From a virus: a stretch of 35,126 bases of DNA. The stretch spans positions 1 to 35,126 of the IMG/VR virus record IMGVR_UViG_3300047546_000060. The stretch is one strand, 5' to 3'. This document shows, in pieces, positions 11,435 through 18,985 of this stretch (its first letter is position 1; each line of letters starts with the position of its first letter). The position numbers and the translations under genes were made by a program. Under the pieces are notes generated by a model, which saw only the letters and a list, made by a program, of their open reading frames with translations, searched no databases and was not told the DNA's origin.

Positions 11435-12565
11435 TTATAACTCCGATGAAACACCAATCCAAGCGGCATTGCTTGTATCGCCAAACAATATGGTTGCATT
11501 TCCAGCAGTCAATCCACTTGCCACACCAAAACTAACTCTAATTGCTTTGTTTCCAAGAATGTTAGCAGTTGGAACAGCATTGCAAGCAATACTTGAATCA
11601 CTAGAATTAACTACTCTAAATGCAGATGCAGTTGATGAAAAAGTTAAAGATGGAGAACTTCTTAATTCTTGCACCAATCCAATAACAGCCATTCCACCAG
11701 TAGAGCTTGTAGCCATTGCACCACCAAGCATTACATTTGTTGCTGGAGTAGAAATAGAACCAAATAATTGGAAATACCTCTGACACAAAGCCAATTCAGT
11801 TCCATAAGGTCTGTAATCAAAGCTAGTAGCTGTGTTTCCCACCTCTAATTGCACCCCAGTAAGATAAAAGGTCGCTCCGTTTGTAGAAACTAAGTTTGTT
11901 GTTCCTGATGCACCATAAACAGTTCCACCATTCCAAGCGTTTACTGAACCTTGAAAATTTGTTCCAAGTCCTATGTAGAAATTAACTCTTATTCCAGCAT
12001 TGTTTGTTTTTAACCATGTTCCTGTGGTATCGCCAGCAATGGTTACTGTTTTATATTCAAAAGTATTTGCAGAAGAAATTGTGTAAGTAAATGGATATAC
12101 TCTTGTATCGTTTTGATTTACTAAAACAGCACTATATGTTCCTGTTACAGAACTGCGAACCCAAAATGACAAGGTTACAGTTTTAGCATTAGCAGTGCCA
12201 AAATTTAAATCGTCAATGTTATAACCTTCTATTGGCTGGCATATTGCAAAATAATCTGCCGCACCAACAGTATATGCTGACAAAGAAGTGGCTAACAAAG
12301 AATTTGTAAAACCAGCGGGTGCTGTAGATGATTGTTGAACAGAAAACTTAGAGCCAGTTGAAATTTCTGTTTTCCATCTATCAAGATTGTAATTTCCTGA
12401 AGTTGTTGGAGTAACACTAGCACCAGCATTACGCTGGTCAATCACCATCCCGCCATTGATGATGCGGTTCTTCATATTAACGGATGGAGTTACCGCATTA
12501 GCAGTAATACTCCCGTTGTACATGGGAGTTGTTATTCCGTTTGAGCCGTCTAAGGTTATAGGCAT
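11435..12565 (-). CDS. Tail fibre / receptor-binding protein
   Basis: 376 aa, rich in Thr, Ser, Asn and Gly with few charges. MKNRIINGGMVIDQRNAGA, then YNLDRW, and later TGVQLEVGNTATSFDYRPYG and CQRYF, is a recurring pattern in phage fibre or carbohydrate-binding proteins. Residues about 55-245 look like a beta-sandwich; the C-terminal 130 residues may form the receptor-binding tip. The start ATG shares bases with the preceding stop. It probably attaches to the end of the T7-type fibre at 14225-15883 or forms a side fibre. Confidence 0.75.
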   Translation of the reverse strand: MPITLDGSNGITTPMYNGSITANAVTPSVNMKNRIINGGMVIDQRNAGASVTPTTSGNYNLDRWKTEISTGSKFSVQQSSTAPAGFTNSLLATSLSAYTVGAADYFAICQPIEGYNIDDLNFGTANAKTVTLSFWVRSSVTGTYSAVLVNQNDTRVYPFTYTISSANTFEYKTVTIAGDTTGTWLKTNNAGIRVNFYIGLGTNFQGSVNAWNGGTVYGASGTTNLVSTNGATFYLTGVQLEVGNTATSFDYRPYGTELALCQRYFQLFGSISTPATNVMLGGAMATSSTGGMAVIGLVQELRSSPSLTFSSTASAFRVVNSSDSSIACNAVPTANILGNKAIRVSFGVASGLTAGNATILFGDTSNAAWIGVSSEL

Positions 12566-12741
12566 TATTTAGTTCCTTTCAAAGCATCAATTTGCTCTTG
12601 CAATTTAGCAATCTGTTCTTCTTTAGTTGGTTGCTTGTCCAGCCATTTTGAGTACTGTGCTTGGGCTTGTGCAATTTCTTGCTCGGTTAGTTGAACAGTC
12701 TTTTGCTCGCCAGTAATCACATCAATTTCTATTCTGTTCAT
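12565..12741 (-). CDS. Small coiled-coil protein, possible tail assembly chaperone (58 aa)
   Basis: 58 aa: an N-terminal strand region MNRIEIDVITGEQKTVQLT, then helices with the heptad-like EEQIAKLQEQIDALKG at the C-terminus. Its stop overlaps the start of the receptor-binding gene. Small coiled-coil genes between fibre genes often encode chaperones, so this is the suggestion, without direct proof. Confidence 0.6.
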   Translation of the reverse strand: MNRIEIDVITGEQKTVQLTEQEIAQAQAQYSKWLDKQPTKEEQIAKLQEQIDALKGTK

Positions 12742-12744
12742 GAT

Positions 12745-13359
12745 TTATTCGTAAAGAATGTTGATTGAACCAGCATCAAATGTTGGCGTTCCAGTAGTTG
12801 TTGTAATTCTTACTCTATCTAAAGTACCACTTAAAGTAACAGAGCCGCCACCCATTTTTGTAAAATCTGCAGTTCCATCGCCTGATACGCTTGATGAAAC
12901 CCAAGTGTTGTTGCCAAAATGACAAATTGTTGTTATTCCAACAGAAGTATCAGCAACAGCACCACCAGCACCATTTAACAAACCTGATGTGCTTTGCAAA
13001 CCGCCTTGACCAGCTCCGCAGTAAGCACCGCTACTTACATATCCAGTAGTAACTATTCCACTTGATGTTCCTAGTTGATACATTAAGGGAACAGTTCCAG
13101 TAGTGCTAACTCGATGTAATAAAATAGTTATTCGTTTAGCCCAACTTGGAATTCCAGTAAAATCAATACTTGTTCCGCTAGTAGTTGCTACAGAAGTTCC
13201 AGTAACAATAGCACTATTTATTCCGTTTACAACAGCCGTTCCAGTTCCTGATGGCACAGTAACTAAGTTACCAGTTCCCGATGCTAACTGTAATACACCG
13301 CTATTGTCAGCAGATTGAGTTAATCCACTTGTAGTTGTGGCTGTAATAATGGATGCCAT
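12745..13359 (-). CDS. Fibre-type structural protein (204 aa)
   Basis: 204 aa, Thr/Ser/Gly-rich, beginning MASIITATTTSGLTQSADNS, a start typical of short phage fibre or spike subunits. A glycine-rich centre (GAYCGAGQGGLQSTSGLLNG) and a C-terminal beta-rich half ending ITTTTGTPTFDAGSINILYE. Probably part of the adhesion apparatus; no enzymatic motif. The start overlaps the stop of the preceding gene. Confidence 0.6.
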   Translation of the reverse strand: MASIITATTTSGLTQSADNSGVLQLASGTGNLVTVPSGTGTAVVNGINSAIVTGTSVATTSGTSIDFTGIPSWAKRITILLHRVSTTGTVPLMYQLGTSSGIVTTGYVSSGAYCGAGQGGLQSTSGLLNGAGGAVADTSVGITTICHFGNNTWVSSSVSGDGTADFTKMGGGSVTLSGTLDRVRITTTTGTPTFDAGSINILYE

Positions 13360-13646
13360 TATGCTACCCCTTTAGGAAAGCGTTGCTTGACCGCCAAACA
13401 GTCAGCAATGTATTTATCAATCTGTGCTTGGTCACCCTTTACTATCGCATCGAGGTAGTCTGTGACTGGCGGATATTCTGCGGCTCTTTTAGCAATATAA
13501 GCATGAGCATCTACATAAGCCTGTACTGCGGCTTTATCGTATGCGACTTCGTTGCCGTCTGCATCGTAAGCTACATCGCCAGCCGTACATACTACATTAG
13601 GGTAGAGTTTTTGAATAACTGGTACAAAATCAACATAATTTATCAT
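13359..13646 (-). CDS. Tail-fibre assembly chaperone-like protein
   Basis: 95 aa, acidic and helical. Features AYDADGNEVAYDKAAVQAYV and EYPPVTDYLDAIVKGDQAQI followed by VKQRFPKGVA. The 'YP...YLDA.VK......I..Y...C..VK..FPK' pattern is common among small proteins accompanying phage fibres (XkdW-like). Placed between two fibre genes, a folding or assembly helper is likely. Confidence 0.6.
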   Translation of the reverse strand: MINYVDFVPVIQKLYPNVVCTAGDVAYDADGNEVAYDKAAVQAYVDAHAYIAKRAAEYPPVTDYLDAIVKGDQAQIDKYIADCLAVKQRFPKGVA

Positions 13647-14215
13647 GCCGCAATCTCCATAACTGTAATTCCACCTGTCGTAGGCTGTCCTGATTGACCA
13701 GCATTAAGATAAGCATTACCGCTACCGCCTATCATTTTGTAATAAACCTGATAAGTTATAGCTGAAGCTGTGGCTGGACTATCTGTAATACTCATTGCTA
13801 CTGGAAAATACCCACTTGGTTGAATCTGCGCCATTCCGTTTGTTGCATTACCAAGATTGGTAGAGTTTCTATAAATTGTATAAGCACCAAAACTATCGGT
13901 ATTCTTGTATCCAGTTGTACTTACAGAAATAAAAAATTTACTTGTTGAAGATGTTGGAGTAATAGTTACCGACAATGTATTTGAATTTGCTGTAAATGAA
14001 GTAGATGTAGTTGCTCTTTCTGTTGAATCTGTTGAGCTAAGAACTTGCAAAATAGAACCAGTTGGTAATGCGGCTTTAGGAATAGACTGACCGCTAGAGC
14101 CTGTGGTTAGGATTGTTCCCGATACGGCTGGTAAGGTCAATACAGTAGTACCAGCAACGGCTGGCTCTTGTAATGTAACTGAACCGCTAGTTGAGCCTTG
14201 TAAGACAATAGACAT
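13643..14215 (-). CDS. Fibre-type structural protein (190 aa)
   Basis: 190 aa. MSIVLQGSTSGSVTLQEPA and VAGTTVLTLPAVSGTILTTG form an N-terminal module seen in many phage fibres, presumably for attachment. The C-terminal part (about 60-190) is beta-rich with conserved-looking KFFISVSTTGYKN and GAYTIYRNSTNLGN and may be a binding head. Overlaps the chaperone-like gene by 4 bp. Confidence 0.65.
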   Translation of the reverse strand: MSIVLQGSTSGSVTLQEPAVAGTTVLTLPAVSGTILTTGSSGQSIPKAALPTGSILQVLSSTDSTERATTSTSFTANSNTLSVTITPTSSTSKFFISVSTTGYKNTDSFGAYTIYRNSTNLGNATNGMAQIQPSGYFPVAMSITDSPATASAITYQVYYKMIGGSGNAYLNAGQSGQPTTGGITVMEIAA

Positions 14216-14224
14216 ATTGATTCC

Positions 14225-15883
14225 TTATAGTACAACCCAGCGCTGACCGCTAGGTATGGTTACAGTTACACCACCTGAGATGGAAATTGGCCCAACACTT
14301 AATCCATTCTTGCTGGTAGTCAATGTATAGTTTGAGCTAATCGTTAATGAGTTCTCAAAGATAACTCCACCAGCTTGAGCGCCACCGACTCCACCCCAGG
14401 CGCCATTGACATAACCCTCGAATGAGTTGACAGAAGTGTTATATCTAAAGTACCCATTGGCTGGTGAGCCATCTCTTTCACCAGTTGTGCCAGATGGAAT
14501 AATTGCTGATCCAGTAGTTGCTGTGTAGCCAACTGCCAATAAGTTTGTTCTTGCACCACTAGCGGTTGATGAACCAGTACCGCCATCGGCTACGGCTAGA
14601 TCGGTAATGCCAGAGATTGATCCACCAGTTATTGACACATTGCTTGATGCTTGAGTAGCAATAGTTCCAAGACCAAGGTTGGTACGAGCTGTCGTTGTAT
14701 TGGTTAAATCAGAAAGGTTGTTTGCTTTAGCAAGATAGTCTGTGCCGGATACATAGGCTGCTACCCAAGCAGACCCTGTGTATACCTTCATGGTTCCTGA
14801 TACTGAATTGAAGTACAGAGATCCAGCGACTAGAGCGTTGCCGTCATTGTCTAATGTTGGATCGCTAGTCTTGCTACCAAGATATCTGTCATCAAAGTTA
14901 TCGTATGCTGCTAGTGTTGCATCACGAGCTGCCTCGGCTGCGGTCTGTGCGTTACCAGCTGCGGTAGCGGAGTTGGCTGCGTTGGTTGCGTTAGTCGATG
15001 CATTCTGAATAGCAACAATGTTTGTAGCGTTTGTGTTAACTGCTGCAATGTTTGTGGCTACTGTAGACACGTTAGCATTGTTAGTTGCAACAGTAGATAC
15101 AGCTGCGTTGATTCCAGCGACTGTAGTTACATTAGCTGATATTCCAGCGACTGTAGTCACATTTCCAGAAACACCAGCAACTGTCGTGATATTTGCATTA
15201 TTGCCAGCAACTGTATTGATGTTGCTTGAGTTACCAGCAACCGATGTGACGTTAGCACTAATCCCGGCTACTGTGGTTACGTTACTCGATATCCCAGCAA
15301 CTGTATTAATGTTTGCGTTATTGCCAGCAACTGTGTTAACGCTTGCTATATTTGTAGCGACAGTATTAATATTGGCTGACTGAGCCGCTACTGTGGTTAC
15401 AGCGCCAATGCTTGGGCCAGCCTCTGGGTTACCAGTTGTTGAATTAAAGGCTAGGACTGTACCAGCACGAGTTGCCTTAGCTGGCAAGGTCATGTTGATG
15501 TCTGTAGGATCTACTACTGGAGCCTTGAGGCCACGCTCTGCGGTCTCGGCTACTTGCTGTGCGTAGATGGTCTGTGAGTCTAGGTCAGTATTAAGGGTGC
15601 TGGCGAACAAGTCACCGCCTGTCGTATAGTCGCTAGTGCGCTGAATTGCTCTTGCGCCAACAATCGTAATATTGCCTGTGCCAGCAGTTACTAGGGTAAT
15701 TGATCCTGTGCCGTTAGCATTAATGGTTACGCTATAATCTGTGGTCAGAGTCAGCAATGTACTGCCCCGATATACAGCGATATCGGTATTAGCAAGAATT
15801 TCAAACGTAAACGAGTATGGCCCTACACCGGTATTGGCATAGACCACTCTTCGTGCTACGTTAGATATCGCATAATCAGCCAT
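14225..15883 (-). CDS. T7-type tail fibre protein
   Basis: 552 aa. Residues 1-120 (ending RAIQRTSDYTTGGDLFASTL and QVAETAERGLK) are the T7 gp17-type N-terminal domain that fixes the fibre to the tail. Residues 161-290 hold 13 decapeptide repeats. An alanine-rich helical stretch (296-326) follows, then a domain with SGTMKVYTGSAWVAAY, LAVADGGTGSSTASGARTNL and a C-terminal end IPSGQRWVVL. It is the main receptor-contacting or scaffold fibre. First gene of the adhesion cluster, just downstream of the internal virion genes. Confidence 0.85.
   Translation of the reverse strand: MADYAISNVARRVVYANTGVGPYSFTFEILANTDIAVYRGSTLLTLTTDYSVTINANGTGSITLVTAGTGNITIVGARAIQRTSDYTTGGDLFASTLNTDLDSQTIYAQQVAETAERGLKAPVVDPTDINMTLPAKATRAGTVLAFNSTTGNPEAGPSIGAVTTVAAQSANINTVATNIASVNTVAGNNANINTVAGISSNVTTVAGISANVTSVAGNSSNINTVAGNNANITTVAGVSGNVTTVAGISANVTTVAGINAAVSTVATNNANVSTVATNIAAVNTNATNIVAIQNASTNATNAANSATAAGNAQTAAEAARDATLAAYDNFDDRYLGSKTSDPTLDNDGNALVAGSLYFNSVSGTMKVYTGSAWVAAYVSGTDYLAKANNLSDLTNTTTARTNLGLGTIATQASSNVSITGGSISGITDLAVADGGTGSSTASGARTNLLAVGYTATTGSAIIPSGTTGERDGSPANGYFRYNTSVNSFEGYVNGAWGGVGGAQAGGVIFENSLTISSNYTLTTSKNGLSVGPISISGGVTVTIPSGQRWVVL
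15014..15403 (-). repeat. 13 tandem decapeptide (30-bp) repeats in the tail fibre
   Basis: Residues 161-290 align in blocks of exactly ten with consensus N-[IV]-[NT]-T-V-A-[GT]-[NI]-x-A/S. Later copies drift to TVATN. At DNA level the units are clearly related but not identical. Copy-number change would lengthen or shorten the fibre shaft without breaking the frame. Confidence 0.9.
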
Positions 15884-15920
15884 AATATTTCCCTAATCTA
15901 GTTGATTTTTTCATAAAAGT

Positions 15921-18806
15921 CTATCGCTTGTATTTCCCATAATCACGCTTTGCTTGCTCTACATCTCTGAGCGCCTCGGCAAGATCGGGGTCTTCTGCAA
16001 TTAATATCTTCTTAGCCATGCTATATCTATCCGATATCTCTTTGCTAATAATCGACTGAGCTTTACCTAAGTCAACTGATGCCAAATCTTGCAAGTTCTG
16101 GCCAAGACTCTCAACTGCTTTTGCTAATGAACCATCTTGTGTTGCTATCTCGATCCAACGGTTGTACTGACTAGCGGATAACTTAATTCCTTCAATACTT
16201 TGGTTTGGTATATACATTGGAATGTTGTACTCAACCAATACGGCATGAGCTGGACTGAACTTACCATCCGATAACTTTAGAGGATTGAACATCTCATAAA
16301 GGTTACCTTTTCCAACCTTTTGCACATCACCAGTAATTGGGTCAAATTGACGTGGCAAACTGTCGGATGTCAAAGGATTGCGAGACTTGTAGTAATTGAC
16401 AGCCTCATAGAACCCGCGTACTGCTGGCTCAACTAGGTCTTGCTTAAAGCCCATCTCGCCCGGCATTGTGTTGGATCTGGTTGGATCAACAATACGCTCA
16501 ATCGCTGCCACAAAAGAACTGTGTGTTCCTAGTGGTGATCCACCGATAGCAAACTCGGATACTTGTTTGGATGCTTTCTTGATTAAGTCATAGAAAATGG
16601 ATGGGGCATCTTTAGAGCCAGAAGTAAATACTTTGCTGATATCGCTAAAGCCCTGGAGCATTGGCTGCTCTGAGAGATATTGGTATATACCAATGGTAGC
16701 ACCCATAGCCATCTTTTCTAGGTCTGTGCCTCCATGAGTCATCTGTGCATACTCACCAGCCGTAGCACCAATTCCGAGCAATGTGGCAATTGGCTCTAAA
16801 CCAGCATAAGAAATGTATACCTTGTCTGGGCCATACTTAACTGACGTAATCTTTTCGAATTTGGCAAGCAAATCAGGATCTACATCGGCCTTATTAAATA
16901 CCGCTGAGTATTGTTGCCAGCCTGTACCCTCTAATGCTTTCTTATCTTCCATCCGCATTGGGCCATAGCCTGTCAGCTTGCCTTCAAACGTGCCAGCGCT
17001 GACTGAGTAAATCATTGCGCCGCCAAGGGTAACGCGAGCCATTGCTTGGTCTCTGCGAATACCGCCAGCATTAAAGTCACCCCAGAATCGTGGGCTTGCA
17101 AAATTTAAGCCAGGAGTTCTAGCCATTGCCTCTAAAGCAATATTAGTAGGAGTCTTAACGAATGGTACAAATATCTTAATTAATGGATTCTGAGCTGCTG
17201 ACTGCAATCCCTGTAATGACTGCTCTAGCTCGCGAGTAAACGTAACTGTACGCGATACAGCCTTAGCAGCCTCATCAATATCTGGAGTTGGATTAGCAAG
17301 CAAACTAGCTGTCAACTCGGACGCCTGTTTAGCAGACTCATCTGGGGTCAGACCAGACTGTATTAATTTCTTATACATTCTGTCACCCTCGCGGACTGCA
17401 AGAGCATTTAGCTCCATACGATAGCCAACTGCTTTGTAGAACTCGTCCTCTGCCATAAGCGCTCTGCCCGGCAATGTAACGAACTTTCCCCAATAACGTA
17501 ACGCGTTACTAAATGCTTTGCCTGTCTCGGAATCACCAAAATCAATATCAAATGCATCGCGCCCGACTCGTCCAGTTTCAATCTTAGTGAATGGATCAGT
17601 TGAAGTATTCTTGATGAATGCAGTAGCAGCTATTTCGCCACCCTCTCTAATGCCTTGTAAAAACCCAGCAGCTTGAGCATATATCTCGTTTGTTGAGATA
17701 GCCTCTTCGCCACCCTTGAATAATAGATTTCTGCCTTTGCCAATAAAGGATGCAACAGCTCGTTCTGGCATCTGTAATGCACCAAAGAATAAGTTACCAA
17801 CTATGTTCTTAGCGTGGGTTATTGGACTAGATAAAAGACCATTAATCCAAGTAGAGAACCACACATCTTTAAGAGTTCCTGATATTGCTTTATCTGCAAG
17901 ATTTGCCATTGCGGCTTTGCTTGATAGTGCTGTGTACTTATTGGCTAGGTCAAATGCAGACTCAATACCGCCAGCCTCTGTCATTAAACCAGCAAGCATC
18001 TCACCTCTTTTTGCTGATGATTGTCTAGCCTGGGAGAAAATACCAAGGGATCTAGCAATATCTACTTGTCTACCTTTAACTGCTTTAGCAACAACACCCT
18101 CATAGGTAATGGCTTGTAAAAACTCTGAAGACAGCTCGTCTGTTAGTGTGCCGTTAGCCTTAGCCTCTTTAACCTTTAATCCCAATTCATAGGTTCTATT
18201 GCTGGCATCCGACTGAACCAATAGCATCTTGTATGCTTTGCCATAGTCAGCCTCTGTGGCCACATTTGGATCTAGCAGTCTGGCAACAAATGCCTCATCG
18301 TATCCTTCAGCAGATGCCTTAGCAGCAAAGTCGGTATAACTAATTCTCTCAAACTTATCTGCTCCAACTGACTTAGCAACAGCCTCAATATGCTGTTTAA
18401 ATGTATCTGGTCCATCAATCAAATCTAGGTTAAACACAGTCTCCGGCACACCAGCTGCAACCTCTGCTGACGTGGGTGAGGGTTTACCCGTAGTCGGCAT
18501 GGTTGGAGTGGCTTTTTCAATAGCCTCTGCCTGTGCTGGCTTGGCCTCTTTAATAACTGTATAAGGGCCTATTTTCCCTGTCTCTGTACCTTTGGGTAGG
18601 ATGGGTCTTTCTGTGCGCTTTGGCGCTCTTTTAACAGCCTCTCTAATCATTCCTGTAAAGCCAGCTACTAAGGTTGGCTCAAACTCAGGATTCTGATCTG
18701 TTAGCGCGGTAGGATCTAATGGCTCGGATTCTGGTGGCAGCGCAGCAACATCTTGCTCTACTGTAGAGAGTTCATCTAACCGCTCGTTTAATGGCTTTAT
18801 AGACAT
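15921..18806 (-). CDS. Large internal virion / DNA-ejection protein
   Basis: 961 aa, the longest gene. The N-terminal 130 residues are Pro/Glu-rich and probably disordered. Residues 150-310 are helical. Residues 316-350 contain WINGLLSSPITHAKNIVGNL, an amphipathic to hydrophobic segment, and 570-650 contain further hydrophobic patches. The C-terminus is helical and charged, ending KRDYGKYKR. Size, position after the tail tubes and before the fibre, and composition match the large ejection proteins (T7 gp16 position). No lytic transglycosylase motif was recognised at the N-terminus, so assignment rests on context. Confidence 0.65.
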   Translation of the reverse strand: MSIKPLNERLDELSTVEQDVAALPPESEPLDPTALTDQNPEFEPTLVAGFTGMIREAVKRAPKRTERPILPKGTETGKIGPYTVIKEAKPAQAEAIEKATPTMPTTGKPSPTSAEVAAGVPETVFNLDLIDGPDTFKQHIEAVAKSVGADKFERISYTDFAAKASAEGYDEAFVARLLDPNVATEADYGKAYKMLLVQSDASNRTYELGLKVKEAKANGTLTDELSSEFLQAITYEGVVAKAVKGRQVDIARSLGIFSQARQSSAKRGEMLAGLMTEAGGIESAFDLANKYTALSSKAAMANLADKAISGTLKDVWFSTWINGLLSSPITHAKNIVGNLFFGALQMPERAVASFIGKGRNLLFKGGEEAISTNEIYAQAAGFLQGIREGGEIAATAFIKNTSTDPFTKIETGRVGRDAFDIDFGDSETGKAFSNALRYWGKFVTLPGRALMAEDEFYKAVGYRMELNALAVREGDRMYKKLIQSGLTPDESAKQASELTASLLANPTPDIDEAAKAVSRTVTFTRELEQSLQGLQSAAQNPLIKIFVPFVKTPTNIALEAMARTPGLNFASPRFWGDFNAGGIRRDQAMARVTLGGAMIYSVSAGTFEGKLTGYGPMRMEDKKALEGTGWQQYSAVFNKADVDPDLLAKFEKITSVKYGPDKVYISYAGLEPIATLLGIGATAGEYAQMTHGGTDLEKMAMGATIGIYQYLSEQPMLQGFSDISKVFTSGSKDAPSIFYDLIKKASKQVSEFAIGGSPLGTHSSFVAAIERIVDPTRSNTMPGEMGFKQDLVEPAVRGFYEAVNYYKSRNPLTSDSLPRQFDPITGDVQKVGKGNLYEMFNPLKLSDGKFSPAHAVLVEYNIPMYIPNQSIEGIKLSASQYNRWIEIATQDGSLAKAVESLGQNLQDLASVDLGKAQSIISKEISDRYSMAKKILIAEDPDLAEALRDVEQAKRDYGKYKR

Positions 18807-18985
18807 TATCCAAGCCCCTTGTTCATCGCTGCTAAGTCGGCAACATTGATGGGCTTACCTTGCGAGGCTCTATCCTCACCGGCATCCCACCAATCCATAA
18901 ATGTTAGACCATCTTGCATAAACTCAGCAGCTCGTGGGAATTGCTGTAGAAAGTCTTCTTCTTTTAGTTGAACATTGCTAATCAT
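18806..18985 (-). CDS. Small acidic protein between internal virion genes (59 aa)
   Basis: 59 aa: MISNVQLKEEDFLQQFPRAA, then FMDWWDAGED and NVADLAAMNKGLG. Its start overlaps the upstream 692-aa gene (ATGA) and its stop overlaps the 961-aa gene start (TAATG), so it is clearly part of the translational chain. It could be a chaperone or minor component of the ejectosome. No family recognised. Confidence 0.65.
   Translation of the reverse strand: MISNVQLKEEDFLQQFPRAAEFMQDGLTFMDWWDAGEDRASQGKPINVADLAAMNKGLG

Noticed and set aside
15018-15383. 121-codon rightward repetitive frame
   Set aside because: It is the antisense reading of the fibre decapeptide repeats.
10739-15883. Diversity-generating retroelement acting on the fibre genes
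   Set aside because: No reverse transcriptase gene and no template/variable repeat pair with adenine-biased differences was seen, despite the Bbp19-like gene recalling BPP-1.
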